A DNA stretch of 64,000 bases from Joostella atrarenae (GCF_021764745.1 NZ_JAETXX010000001.1:186001-250000), one strand, 5' to 3'; numbered from the stretch's first letter, positions 51,929-61,431 are shown. Translations and numbers: made by a program. Notes: generated from the sequence alone by a model not told the origin.

Positions 51929-53644
51929 TTACAAATTCATTTTTTTAAGTTCTTCTACTGCATGATTAGCAGCTCTCGCCGTGAATGCCATATATCCTAA
52001 AGATGGATTATGACATGCAGAAGAGGTCATAAAAGCTCCATCGGTTACGTATACATTTGGCACCGCGTGTACTTGATTGTATTTATTAAGTACAGAAGTT
52101 TTAGGATCTCTACCCATACGAGCAGTTCCCATTTCATGAATTCCTAATCCCATACCTCCAATATCATCGTAAGTAGAAACATCTTTAAACCCAGCAGCTT
52201 CTAACATCTCTGCAGCTTGATTTTTCATATCTACACGCATTGCTAGTTCATTTTTACCAAAATCAGCATCAAAAGTTACTGTTGGTAATCCCCATTCATC
52301 AAGGATATCGTAATTATGATACATACGGTTACTGTGATCTGGAAGTGTTTCTCCAAAAGCTGTCATTCCCATAGTCCATCCACCTGGTTCTAATAAAGCC
52401 TTTTTAAGATCTTTACCATAAGAAAGCTCACGGATAGATTCAGACCAATCTCCTCTACTTGCTCCTCCTTGATACCCGTATCCTCTTATAAAGTCTTTTT
52501 GATCGGTAGAACCTCCTAAGTTTCTAAAACGTGGTATGTAAACTCCGTTAGGTCTTCTTCCTTTATAATATTTATCATGGAATCCATCAAACTTACCGCT
52601 AGCACCTACTCTAAAGTGGTGATCCATTAAGTTATGTCCTAATTCGCCACTATCATTCCCCATTCCATCAGGGAATCTATCTGATTTAGATTGCATTAAG
52701 ATTGATGCAGAGGCAACAGCAGAAGCACATAAGAAAATTACTTTTGCTTTAAACTCCATTGTCTCTTTAGTTTCCGCATCTATAACACGTACTCCTGTTG
52801 CTTTTCCAGTTTCAGCATCATACATTACTTCATGTACAATAGAATTTGGACGAAGCGTCATATTTCCTGTCGCTTCTGCAGTTGGCAATGTAGATGAGTT
52901 ACTGCTAAAGTAAGCCCCAAAAGGACATCCTCTAATACATCTATTTCTATATTGACAAGGACCTCTCCCGTCTCCTTCTTTTGTTCCTTTTGTAATATGA
53001 GCTACACGACCGATAGTGATTTTACGATCTCCGAACTTCTCTTCAATAGAATCTTTAAAGTGATCTTCCACACAGTTTAAATCCATTGGAGGTAAAAACT
53101 TTCCATCAGGAAGGATATCCAATCCTAAATTTGTTCCACTTACCCCAATAAATTCTTCAACTTTATCATACCATGGTTTTATTTCATCGTAACGTATTGG
53201 CCAATCTACGGCAATCCCATCTTTAAGGTTTGCTTCAAAATCGATATCTCCCATACGGTAACTCTGTCTACCCCACATAAGAGAACGTCCTCCTACATGA
53301 TATCCACGCATCCAATCGAAGCGGCGGTCTTCATTATAAGGATGTTTAATGTCATCAACAAAAAAGTGTTCACTAGCTCCACCTACGGTATAACCAGTTC
53401 TGTTTTGTTTAAATTTTCTTTCTTTAGTTTCTCTGGAAGCTGCACCTCCATTTGGCAAATCCCACGGATCTAAATTAGCAGTTGGATAATCTTCCACATG
53501 TTTTACCATACGGCCTCGTTCCAAAACCAATGTTTTTAATCCATTTTCGCAAAGTTCTTTTGCTGCCCATCCACCAGAAACTCCAGTTCCGACAACAATA
53601 GCATCGTACTCTTCTTGTGGGGAATTGTAATAAAATGTACTCAT
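51929..53644 (-). CDS. GMC-family FAD-dependent dehydrogenase (glycoside/sugar oxidising)
   Basis: A 571-residue GMC oxidoreductase. The FAD-binding region is YDAIVVGTGVSGGWAAKELCENG followed by the LVLERG acidic strand end. Other features are the GGRSLMWGRQSYR segment, a Cys-rich stretch (CQYRNRCIRGCPFGAYFSS) and the C-terminal MGTARMGRDPKTSV and CHNPSLGYMAF motifs that carry the active-site residues. I start at MSTFYYNSP (53644) because the longer ATG at 53677 overlaps a TATATTTG -7 box (53675-53682). Related dehydrogenases oxidise sugars or glycosides, some at C3. It pairs with the Tat-exported small subunit. Confidence 0.9.
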   Translation of the reverse strand: MSTFYYNSPQEEYDAIVVGTGVSGGWAAKELCENGLKTLVLERGRMVKHVEDYPTANLDPWDLPNGGAASRETKERKFKQNRTGYTVGGASEHFFVDDIKHPYNEDRRFDWMRGYHVGGRSLMWGRQSYRMGDIDFEANLKDGIAVDWPIRYDEIKPWYDKVEEFIGVSGTNLGLDILPDGKFLPPMDLNCVEDHFKDSIEEKFGDRKITIGRVAHITKGTKEGDGRGPCQYRNRCIRGCPFGAYFSSNSSTLPTAEATGNMTLRPNSIVHEVMYDAETGKATGVRVIDAETKETMEFKAKVIFLCASAVASASILMQSKSDRFPDGMGNDSGELGHNLMDHHFRVGASGKFDGFHDKYYKGRRPNGVYIPRFRNLGGSTDQKDFIRGYGYQGGASRGDWSESIRELSYGKDLKKALLEPGGWTMGMTAFGETLPDHSNRMYHNYDILDEWGLPTVTFDADFGKNELAMRVDMKNQAAEMLEAAGFKDVSTYDDIGGMGLGIHEMGTARMGRDPKTSVLNKYNQVHAVPNVYVTDGAFMTSSACHNPSLGYMAFTARAANHAVEELKKMNL

Positions 53645-53786
53645 TATTTTAGCTTGTTTACAATAGTAGTTCTTCAAATATAAAAATTAATTTTTTACAT
53701 TAGACGAATATTTTAATTATCAATAAAGCATTTTAACAACATTAACATTATTGATTTAATAATTATTCACACAAATAAATACGAAT

Positions 53787-54812
53787 ATGGAGAGAAGAAA
53801 GTTTATAACAAATTCAAGCAAAGCAGGACTAGCCATCTCATTTTTAGGCATGTACGCCTGTAAAGAAACTTCCTCCGAAAAGAAAGAATTGAAACAAAAT
53901 ACTCCAGTTTTCGAACCTTTTTTTAAGCTATCGTTAGCACAGTGGTCTCTTCATAAAATGATTCGAGAAGAAAAGTTAAATCCGATGGATTTTGCAAAAA
54001 AAGCTAAAGAATTAGGTTTTGAAGGTTTAGAATATGTGAACCAACTTTATAACAAAGAAATCGAAAAACGTGGAAATAATAACAAAGCCATTATCTCTTT
54101 AGCCGAAGACTTAAAAAAAATAAGTGATAAAGAAGGGATGCTAAATCAAATTATGATGGTAGATCTTCAAGGTGAAGAAAACCTTCTTTCTACAGCTGAT
54201 GAAAACTTAAGAAAACAAGCTGTTGAAAATCACAAAATATGGATTGATGCTACCGCTATTTTAGAATGTCATTCTATACGAATTAATTTATTTGGTTCTA
54301 ATGATGAAAAAATTTGGAAAGAAAAATCTGTAGCTTCTTTAAATGAGCTTTCTGAATATGCATCAGAAAAAAATGTAAATGTTATTGTTGAAAATCACGG
54401 AGCCCTTTCTTCTAACGGTGCTTTAATGGTAGAAGTCATGAAAACCGTAAATAGAGATAACTGCGGTACACTGCCTGATTTCGGAAACTTCTGTGTAAGA
54501 AGAGAAGATGATAAATTATGGGACGCTCCATGTATTGATCAATATGACATCTATAAAGGAGTAGAAGAATTAATGCCATTTGCAAAAGGAATTAGTGCAA
54601 AAACTTTTAACTTTGATGAAAATGGAGACGAAACAACTATCGATTTCTATCGAATGATGAAAATCATTAAAGATGCAGGATTCAAAGGTTTTGTTGGTGT
54701 AGAATATGAAGGCGACACGCTATCCGAAGAGAAGGGAATCATTGCCTCAAAAGCACTTTTACTGAAGGTTGCAAAAAAACTAAGCGACACTTCGGTTTAC
54801 ACAGAAGCATAA
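53787..54812 (+). CDS. Exported sugar phosphate isomerase/epimerase-family TIM barrel
   Basis: A 341-residue xylose-isomerase-like TIM barrel (AP endonuclease 2 superfamily). Visible elements are LSLAQWSLHKMI, ELGFEGLEYVNQLY, SIRINLFGSND, VNVIVENHGALSSN (metal-site region), DFGNFCV and FVGVEYEGDTL. The N-terminus ERRKFITNSSKAG plus hydrophobic run and Cys (LGMYAC) is a Tat-type signal, perhaps with a non-canonical lipobox, so it acts in the periplasm. Isomerase or epimerase-like members act on keto-sugars. It is divergent from the GMC pair and begins the rightward sugar gene block. Confidence 0.82.
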   Translation: MERRKFITNSSKAGLAISFLGMYACKETSSEKKELKQNTPVFEPFFKLSLAQWSLHKMIREEKLNPMDFAKKAKELGFEGLEYVNQLYNKEIEKRGNNNKAIISLAEDLKKISDKEGMLNQIMMVDLQGEENLLSTADENLRKQAVENHKIWIDATAILECHSIRINLFGSNDEKIWKEKSVASLNELSEYASEKNVNVIVENHGALSSNGALMVEVMKTVNRDNCGTLPDFGNFCVRREDDKLWDAPCIDQYDIYKGVEELMPFAKGISAKTFNFDENGDETTIDFYRMMKIIKDAGFKGFVGVEYEGDTLSEEKGIIASKALLLKVAKKLSDTSVYTEA

Positions 54813-54899
54813 TTAAATTTAAAATACAATCTCAATATGCAAGCATTGGGATTACTAATAATTACTAACTATAACTATTTAATTTAAACGCAAGCTAAC

Positions 54900-56129
54900 A
54901 TGAACAAAAAAACTCAATTTCAGCTATCCTTTATGATGTTCTTAGAATTCTTCATATGGGGAGGCTGGTTTGTAACGCTAGGAACTTTTCTTGGTAATAA
55001 CTTAGAAGCTACAGGGGCACAATCTGCCATGGCTTTTTCTACCCAATCTTGGGGTGCAATCATTGCTCCTTTTATAATCGGACTTATTGCAGACCGCTAT
55101 TTTAATGCTGAAAAAATACTGGGAATACTACACATTATAGGTGCTGTACTTATGTATTTAATGTATCAAAGTACAGATTTTGGAACATTCTATCCGTTTG
55201 TACTAGCATATATGATTGCCTATATGCCAACATTAGCACTTGTAAACTCTATTTCCTTTAACCAAATGACCGACCCAGGAAAACAATTCTCCTTTGTTAG
55301 AGTTTTTGGGACTATCGGTTGGATTGTAGCTGGAAGTGTTATTAGTTTCTTAGCTTGGGATTCTACAGAGAATATTGCTCAAGGGATGCTTAAAAATACT
55401 TTTTTAATGGTAGCAGGAGCTTCAGCTTTACTAGGAATATTCAGTTTCACACTTCCTAAAACGCCACCAACAGCAGACAGAAGTAAAAAGGCAAATGTTT
55501 CTGAAATCTTAGGCTTGGATGCCCTTAAACTTTTAAAAGATAGAAACTTTCTGTTATTCTTTATTTCATCGGTACTTATCTGTATTCCATTAGCATTTTA
55601 TTACCAAAATGCTAGTCCATTTTTAACAGAAATTGGAGTAGAAAATTCTACTTTCAAAATGTCTTTCGGACAAATGTCAGAAGTATTATTTATGTTGCTA
55701 CTCCCATTTTTCTTTAAAAAATTCGGATTCAAAAAAACAATCTTAGCAGGTATGCTTGCATGGACTATCCGTTATTTATTATTTGCATATGGAGACTCTG
55801 GAGAATTAGTATTTATGTTAATCCTCGGAATTGCTTTACACGGATTGTGTTATGACTTCTTCTTTGTATCTGGACAAATATATACTGACTCTAAGGCTGG
55901 TGCGAAAAACAAAAGTGCTGCTCAAGGCCTTATTACTTTAGCTACATATGGTATCGGAATGTTAATCGGTTTTGAAATTGCAGGTATGATTTCAGATAAA
56001 TTCTTAATTGCTGAAGGAACTCACGACTGGTATAGCATCTGGATTTTCCCAGCTGGTTTTGCATTTGCAGTAGCCATTTTATTTGCTATTTTCTTTAAAG
56101 ACGAAAAAATAGAATATAAAGAACAGTAA
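54900..56129 (+). CDS. Nucleoside:H+ symporter-family MFS permease
   Basis: A 409-residue, 12-helix transporter of the NupG/XapB branch of the major facilitator superfamily. It starts with FQLSFMMFLEFFIWGGWFVTLGTFL, the conserved N-terminal helix of that family, and has IAPFIIGLIADRYFNAEK in the loop between helices 2 and 3. In Bacteroidota such permeases often occur in sugar loci, so the substrate may be a mono- or keto-sugar, not a nucleoside. It lies 87 bases after the TIM-barrel gene in the same direction, likely one transcript. Confidence 0.85.
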   Translation: MNKKTQFQLSFMMFLEFFIWGGWFVTLGTFLGNNLEATGAQSAMAFSTQSWGAIIAPFIIGLIADRYFNAEKILGILHIIGAVLMYLMYQSTDFGTFYPFVLAYMIAYMPTLALVNSISFNQMTDPGKQFSFVRVFGTIGWIVAGSVISFLAWDSTENIAQGMLKNTFLMVAGASALLGIFSFTLPKTPPTADRSKKANVSEILGLDALKLLKDRNFLLFFISSVLICIPLAFYYQNASPFLTEIGVENSTFKMSFGQMSEVLFMLLLPFFFKKFGFKKTILAGMLAWTIRYLLFAYGDSGELVFMLILGIALHGLCYDFFFVSGQIYTDSKAGAKNKSAAQGLITLATYGIGMLIGFEIAGMISDKFLIAEGTHDWYSIWIFPAGFAFAVAILFAIFFKDEKIEYKEQ

Positions 56130-56204
56130 AAAGATTTATAACATTTTTTTATATGTTCTTTTCTGAATAGAAAACTATATTACAACCTATTGAAAAAATT
56201 AAAA

Positions 56205-57338
56205 ATGAGTAAAAAAATAAGATTAGGAATTTTAGGAGGTGGAGGCGATTCACTTATCGGTGTGCTTCACCGTATCGCTTCTTCAATGTACGATAGCTAT
56301 CAATTAGTTGGTGGTGTTTTTAATCCGAATTACGATGAAAATATAGGATTTGCAGAACAAATTGGAATTCCAACAAATAGAATTTATAAAGATTTTGATG
56401 CCTTAATTGAAGGAGAATTGAAACTTCCAGAAGAAGAGCGCATCCAAGTAGTTTCTATTCTTACACCAAACTTTTTACATTTTCCGATGGCAAAAAAGCT
56501 ATTAGAATCCGGATTTAATGTTATTTGTGAGAAACCAATGACTACCACTTTTGAAGAGGCTAAAATTCTTCAAGAAACATTAGAAAAAGCGAACACTATT
56601 TTTGCTGTAACTTATACATATACTGGTTACCCGATGGTGCGTCAAATGAAAGAAATGATCGCTTCTGGTATTATTGGTAAAGTTCAAAAAGTAGACGTTC
56701 AATATTATCAAGGATGGATTAATTCAATCATTCATGATAAAGAAAAAAGAGCAAATACATGGCGTTTAAATCCTGAGAAATCTGGAATTAGCTGTTGTGT
56801 TGGAGATATTGGAACGCATGGTTTCGATATGATTGAATATGTAACAGGAATGGAAGTGAAAACCATTCTGGCAGATCTCAATTATTTATATGCTGATAAC
56901 AAAATGGATATCGACGGAACCATTTTACTTCGCTTAGCGGAAAACGTAAAAGGAGTTCTTAGAACTAGTCAGATTGCTACTGGTGAAGAAAACAACTTTA
57001 CTGTAAATATATATGGTGAAAAAGGAGGTTTAAAATGGGAACAAGAAAACCCAAATTACCTTTACCACCTAACTGATGATGAGCCATTAAGAGTTTTAAA
57101 ACCAGGACACGCTTACAACAGTGAATTCTCTTTAGATGGAACAAAGCTACCTCCAGGTCACCCAGAAGGGATTTTCGATTCTATGGGGAATATCTATAAA
57201 GGTGTTGCTAAAGCCATCAGAAAAGAAAAATACCATCCAGGAGAGTTTCCTACTATGAAGGATGGAGTACGAGGAATGAATTTTATTGAGCGTGCAGTAG
57301 CTTCTCATCAACAAGGAAATGTTTGGGTAGAAGTATAA
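56205..57338 (+). CDS. Gfo/Idh/MocA-family NAD(P) oxidoreductase, first copy
   Basis: A 377-residue cytoplasmic dehydrogenase. The N-terminal Rossmann fold is IRLGILGGGGDSLIGVLHR. The cofactor and catalytic-region motif is NVICEKPMTT, with the catalytic Lys in EKP. In the C-terminal substrate domain, CCVGDIGTHGFDMIEYVTG carries the conserved Asp and His. I start at ATG 56205 (MSKKIRLG); a TTG five codons upstream is less likely. No signal peptide. Members oxidise or reduce sugars at C1, C2 or C3; the linkage to DUF1080 genes here suggests 3-keto-sugars. Confidence 0.9.
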   Translation: MSKKIRLGILGGGGDSLIGVLHRIASSMYDSYQLVGGVFNPNYDENIGFAEQIGIPTNRIYKDFDALIEGELKLPEEERIQVVSILTPNFLHFPMAKKLLESGFNVICEKPMTTTFEEAKILQETLEKANTIFAVTYTYTGYPMVRQMKEMIASGIIGKVQKVDVQYYQGWINSIIHDKEKRANTWRLNPEKSGISCCVGDIGTHGFDMIEYVTGMEVKTILADLNYLYADNKMDIDGTILLRLAENVKGVLRTSQIATGEENNFTVNIYGEKGGLKWEQENPNYLYHLTDDEPLRVLKPGHAYNSEFSLDGTKLPPGHPEGIFDSMGNIYKGVAKAIRKEKYHPGEFPTMKDGVRGMNFIERAVASHQQGNVWVEV

Positions 57339-57366
57339 AAACTCCTACACATTCTATTGTTATATT

Positions 57367-57395
57367 AAGGCTGTGCGTATTTTACTCACAGCCTT
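57367..57395 (+). other. Hairpin between the two Gfo/Idh/MocA genes
   Basis: Stem AAGGCTGTG / CACAGCCTT with an 11-base loop and no T tract. It is possibly an RNA-stabilising or processing element; it is weak as a terminator. Confidence 0.4.
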
Positions 57396-57445
57396 ATTCA
57401 TTAAAAAAATCATTTAACGAATAATTTATATCTAAAAAAATCAAA

Positions 57446-58591
57446 ATGAGAAAACTTAGAATGGGAATGGTTGGCGGAGGCATCGGCTCTTTTATGGGAG
57501 ATGTACACCGTAAAGCCTCTGGATTAGATGGAATGATAGAACTTGTTTGTGGTGCTTTTAATAGTACTTTAGAAAAAACTATCGAATCTGGAAAATCACT
57601 ATACCTACCTAAAGAAAAATGTTACGGAAGCTTCCAAGAAATGATTCTCGAAGAAAAGAAACTTCCAGAAGGAGAACGTATGGATTTTGTTACCATTGTC
57701 ACTCCAAACCATTTACATTTTGAGCCCGCAAAAATGGCACTAGAAAATGGATTTCATGTGGTTTGCGACAAACCTATGACACTTACTATCCAAGAAGCAC
57801 AAATACTAGAGAAACTAGCAAAAGAATCTGGTTTACTATTTGCTTTGACTCATAATTATACTGGAAACGCTATGGTAAAACAAGCCAGAGCTATGGTAAC
57901 AAATGGAGATCTTGGAGAAATTAGAAAAGTGCAGGTACAATACCTACAAGGATGGATGGCTGCAGAAATTAATAAGGAAGCCAAAATTAAACCATGGCGA
58001 GCAGACCCTAAAAAATCTGGAATTGGAGGTTCTTTAGCAGACATTGGAACACATGCAGAAAACTTAGTTTCTTATATTACAAATCAAGAAATTGTAGAAA
58101 TAGCAGCTGATTTAGGGAGAATTGGAAAAGACCGCGTTTTAGATAACGACGGGAATTTATTACTAAGAATGGAAGGCGGAGCAAAAGGAACTATGTCTAT
58201 TTCTCAAGTTGCAACAGGAGAAGAAAATGCACTTATTGTTAAAGTTTACGGTAGTAAAGGAAGCATTGAATGGAACCAAGAAGAAAGCACCAAACTTATA
58301 GCAAAATGGATAGATAAGCCACAACAAGCCTTCACTCCTGATGGAATTGATATTTATGATAGCGTAAGAGCTACTTCTAGAATTCCAAAAGGGCATCCTG
58401 AAGGTTATTTAGAAGCTTTTGGGAACATCTATCGCGCCTTTGCGACGCACTTAATGAGTGTATTGGAAAATAAACCTATAGAAAAACCTGATTATCCATC
58501 TGTTAGCGATGGTGTAAGAGGAGTACAATTTATTTATGCTGCAGTAAAAAGTGATCAAGAAAATTCAGCATGGACTAAATTAAAACAATAG
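57446..58591 (+). CDS. Gfo/Idh/MocA-family NAD(P) oxidoreductase, second copy
   Basis: A 381-residue relative of the preceding gene, clearly diverged. The Rossmann motif is GMVGGGIGSFMGDVHRKA, the catalytic-lysine motif is HVVCDKPMTLT (DKP where EKP is usual), and GGSLADIGTHAENLVSYIT is the substrate-domain motif. No signal peptide, so cytoplasmic. Two different oxidoreductases side by side could serve oxidation and reduction of the same keto-sugar or two substrates. A strong terminator follows. Confidence 0.9.
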   Translation: MRKLRMGMVGGGIGSFMGDVHRKASGLDGMIELVCGAFNSTLEKTIESGKSLYLPKEKCYGSFQEMILEEKKLPEGERMDFVTIVTPNHLHFEPAKMALENGFHVVCDKPMTLTIQEAQILEKLAKESGLLFALTHNYTGNAMVKQARAMVTNGDLGEIRKVQVQYLQGWMAAEINKEAKIKPWRADPKKSGIGGSLADIGTHAENLVSYITNQEIVEIAADLGRIGKDRVLDNDGNLLLRMEGGAKGTMSISQVATGEENALIVKVYGSKGSIEWNQEESTKLIAKWIDKPQQAFTPDGIDIYDSVRATSRIPKGHPEGYLEAFGNIYRAFATHLMSVLENKPIEKPDYPSVSDGVRGVQFIYAAVKSDQENSAWTKLKQ

Positions 58592-58598
58592 CTTATAT

Positions 58599-58648
58599 GG
58601 TTGATAATTTCTAATTTTAATACATTAAATTTTTTATCAACCTTTTTT
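58599..58648 (+). terminator. Intrinsic terminator inside the sugar locus
   Basis: Stem GGTTGATAA (58599-58607) / TTATCAACC (58634-58642) followed by six T residues. It divides the locus into an upstream unit (53787-58591) and a downstream unit (58713-61373). Confidence 0.82.
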
Positions 58649-58712
58649 CTGGATAAATTGCTTATCCATTAACTAAATCGATTTTATAACATTCAACTAA
58701 ATACTTCAACAA

Positions 58713-59765
58713 ATGAAAACCATAAAAGGCCCTGCCGTATTCCTAGCGCAGTTTGTAGATAGTAAAGCTCCATTTAATTCATTAGATGGAATTTGTAAAT
58801 GGGCAGCAGACTTAGGATATAAAGGAATTCAAATTCCTACTACAGAAAAATTCTTAATTGATCTTGATAAAGCCGCGGAAAGCAAAACTTATTGTGATGA
58901 TTTAAAAGGAAAAATTAATTCTTATGGATTAGAAATCACAGAACTTTCCACGCATTTACAAGGACAATTAGTAGCTGTAAATCCTGCCTACGATATTATG
59001 TTTGATAATTTCGCTCCTGATAATGTTAAGAACAATCCTAAGGCGCGTACAGAATGGGCTGTAGACCAAATGAAAAAAGCAGCAAAAGCAAGTAATCATT
59101 TAGGGCTAAATGCTCATGCAACATTTTCAGGATCGCTACTTTGGCATACCTTCCATCCATGGCCACAAAGACCACCAGGATTAGTAGAAATGGGCTTTGA
59201 AGAGCTTGCTAAACGCTGGCTTCCTATTCTTAATGAATTTGACGAACAAGGAGTAGATGTATGTTACGAAGTACATCCGGGGGAAGATATTCATGATGGC
59301 GACACTTTTGAACGTTTCTTAGAAGCAACTGGAAAGCATAAACGTGTAAACATACTATATGACCCATCACACTTTGTTCTTCAGCAGTTAGATTACATAG
59401 AATACATAGACCACTACCATGAGTTTATAAAGGCATTCCATGTAAAAGATTCCGAATTTAATCCTACAGGTAAAAAAGGAGCTTTTGGAGGTTATAATAA
59501 CTGGGGAGATCGTGCTGGAAGATATCGCTCTTTAGGGGACGGACAAATAGATTTTAAAAAGATATTTTCTAAACTTACACAATACGGATGTGACGTTTGG
59601 GCAGTAATGGAATGGGAATGCTGTATAAAAAGCCCTGAGCAAGGTGCAAGAGAAGGAGCCCCATTTATTCAAAGTCACATTATAGAAGCTACAGAAAAAG
59701 TTTTTGATGATTTTGCTGGTGGTGATGTCGATGAAGCTAAACTAAAAAAAATATTAGGAATATAA
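58713..59765 (+). CDS. Cytoplasmic sugar phosphate isomerase/epimerase-family TIM barrel
   Basis: A 350-residue xylose-isomerase-like TIM barrel without a signal peptide. Metal-site regions are VDVCYEVHPGEDIHDG (Glu and His), NILYDPSHFVLQ (Asp and His), FIKAFHVKDSEF and VWAVMEWECC (Glu). An ITELSTHLQGQL segment is also conserved in the family. In keto-glycoside loci of other bacteria such enzymes convert or cleave 3-keto-sugar intermediates; here that is inferred from context. It heads a three-gene unit with the two DUF1080 lipoproteins (26 bases to the next gene). Confidence 0.85.
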   Translation: MKTIKGPAVFLAQFVDSKAPFNSLDGICKWAADLGYKGIQIPTTEKFLIDLDKAAESKTYCDDLKGKINSYGLEITELSTHLQGQLVAVNPAYDIMFDNFAPDNVKNNPKARTEWAVDQMKKAAKASNHLGLNAHATFSGSLLWHTFHPWPQRPPGLVEMGFEELAKRWLPILNEFDEQGVDVCYEVHPGEDIHDGDTFERFLEATGKHKRVNILYDPSHFVLQQLDYIEYIDHYHEFIKAFHVKDSEFNPTGKKGAFGGYNNWGDRAGRYRSLGDGQIDFKKIFSKLTQYGCDVWAVMEWECCIKSPEQGAREGAPFIQSHIIEATEKVFDDFAGGDVDEAKLKKILGI

Positions 59766-59790
59766 ACACAACTATTTTAAACAAAACGTA

Positions 59791-60543
59791 ATGAAAACTA
59801 TTAACTATTTATTTATGGCATCTCTCGCAATGATGTCTTGCAAGCAACAAAATAATGAAAAAGCTACTTCTGATACGGTAGCTACTCAAAAAGAAGAAGT
59901 CACTAAAGAATCTGATACTAACAAAGAAGAATGGGTTTCTTTATTCGATGGAAAAAATTACGATTCTTGGCATATGTTCAATGGTGGTGAAGTGAATGAT
60001 ACTTGGTCTATCAAAGATGGTGCAATGGTATTTACACCTGGAGAAAATGCAGGAAATATTGTTACTAATAATGATTACACTAATTTTGAACTTTCTTTGG
60101 ATTGGAAGATTTCTGAAGGAGGAAACAGTGGTATTTTCTGGGGAGTACAAGAGGGTGACAAATACAAAGAACCATACCAAACGGGGCCTGAAATTCAGGT
60201 ATTAGACAATGAAAGACATCCAGATGCTAAAGCAGGAGAGACACATCAAGCGGGTGCTTTATATGATATGATTGCACCAAGTGAAAACGTAGTAAAACCA
60301 GCTGGAGAGTGGAACAACTGCGTATTAACAATCAACCATAAAACAAATCAAGGTTCTGTAACTTTAAACGGAACTAAAATCGTAGAATTCCCAGTACATG
60401 GTGAGAAATGGGAAGAAATGATAGCGAATTCCAAGTTTAAAGGCTGGGATGGCTTTGGAGTTTCCAAAACTGGAAAAATTGGACTTCAAAACCATGGAAA
60501 CATCGTTTCATACAGAAATATTAAAATAAAAGAATTAAAATAA
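59791..60543 (+). CDS. DUF1080 (3-keto-disaccharide hydrolase) lipoprotein, first copy
   Basis: A 250-residue lipoprotein: short signal with lipobox LAMMSC, an acidic/Thr-rich linker, then the DUF1080 beta-sandwich. Domain marks are WVSLFDGKNYDSWHMF, FELSLDWKISEGGNSGIFWGVQ, GPEIQVLDNERHPDA and the final GKIGLQNHGNIVSYRNIKIKEL. Proteins of this family, a concanavalin-like fold, hydrolyse 3-keto-glycosides after oxidation of the sugar. Membrane anchored, facing the periplasm or outside. Its stop codon overlaps the next start (TAATG). Confidence 0.9.
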   Translation: MKTINYLFMASLAMMSCKQQNNEKATSDTVATQKEEVTKESDTNKEEWVSLFDGKNYDSWHMFNGGEVNDTWSIKDGAMVFTPGENAGNIVTNNDYTNFELSLDWKISEGGNSGIFWGVQEGDKYKEPYQTGPEIQVLDNERHPDAKAGETHQAGALYDMIAPSENVVKPAGEWNNCVLTINHKTNQGSVTLNGTKIVEFPVHGEKWEEMIANSKFKGWDGFGVSKTGKIGLQNHGNIVSYRNIKIKELK

Positions 60544-61373
60544 TGATTAGAAAAATAATCTTAAGCGCTTTAGTTCTTACTGCTATAGCTTCTTGTAATA
60601 CACCTAAAGAAGAGGAACAGAAAGGAGAAATTCTAGTTACAAAGGAAGAGTCTGAAGTAATTACTTATGAAGAATATTCTGGAGAAGAACCAACTACTCC
60701 TGAGGAAACAGAATTCTATGAGCCTATTGTTTCTACAGTAGATCCTACTTCTAAAAGTGGTGCTCCAAGCGATGCCATTATTCTTTTTGATGGAGAAAAT
60801 TTAGACAACTGGATCAGTTCAAAAGATAGTACAGCAGCAGCATGGACTATTAATAGCGATGGTAGTATGACTGTAAAAGATAAGTCTGGAGATATCCAAA
60901 CAAAACAAAACTTTGGAAGCATTCAATTACATATTGAATGGAAGTCGCCTTCAGACATACAAGGTGAGGGGCAACACAGAGCGAACAGTGGGGTATTCCT
61001 TCAAAATCTTTACGAAGTTCAGGTGTTAGACAATAATGATAATGACACCTACACAAACGGTCAAGTAGGTTCTATCTATAAGCAAGGAGTTCCTTTGGCA
61101 AAAGCATCTGCCCCTACTGGAGATTGGAATAGTTATGACATTATTTACCATGAGCCAGAATTCAATGAAGAAGGTGGTAAAATAAAATCTGCTACGATTA
61201 CCGTATTACATAATAATGTGCTAATTCAAGATCATACAGAGATAAAAGGAACAACCCCTTATATTGGATGGCCTAAAAATGAAGCACATGGAAAAGGCCC
61301 TATCCGTCTTCAAGATCATGGGGATAATAGCCGTGTGAGCTATAGAAATATCTGGGTAAGAGAGTTAAAGTAA
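60543..61373 (+). CDS. DUF1080 (3-keto-disaccharide hydrolase) lipoprotein, second copy
   Basis: A 276-residue DUF1080 lipoprotein with lipobox LTAIASC and a very acidic, Glu-rich linker of about 50 residues before the domain. Domain marks are AIILFDGENLDNWIS, IQLHIEWKSPSD, RANSGVFLQNLYEVQVLDN and GPIRLQDHGDNSRVSYRNIWVREL. It is diverged from the first copy and coupled to it by a one-base overlap, suggesting the two work on different keto-glycosides or as partners. A terminator follows. Confidence 0.9.
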   Translation: MIRKIILSALVLTAIASCNTPKEEEQKGEILVTKEESEVITYEEYSGEEPTTPEETEFYEPIVSTVDPTSKSGAPSDAIILFDGENLDNWISSKDSTAAAWTINSDGSMTVKDKSGDIQTKQNFGSIQLHIEWKSPSDIQGEGQHRANSGVFLQNLYEVQVLDNNDNDTYTNGQVGSIYKQGVPLAKASAPTGDWNSYDIIYHEPEFNEEGGKIKSATITVLHNNVLIQDHTEIKGTTPYIGWPKNEAHGKGPIRLQDHGDNSRVSYRNIWVRELK

Positions 61374-61431
61374 ATCCATTAGGTATTTAAGATAAAACAT
61401 CTTGTATGGATTTAAATGTTATTATTAAAGT

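Noticed and set aside
57367-57395. Terminator between the two Gfo/Idh/MocA genes
   Set aside because: The hairpin lacks a T tract on either strand, so it was listed only as a hairpin.
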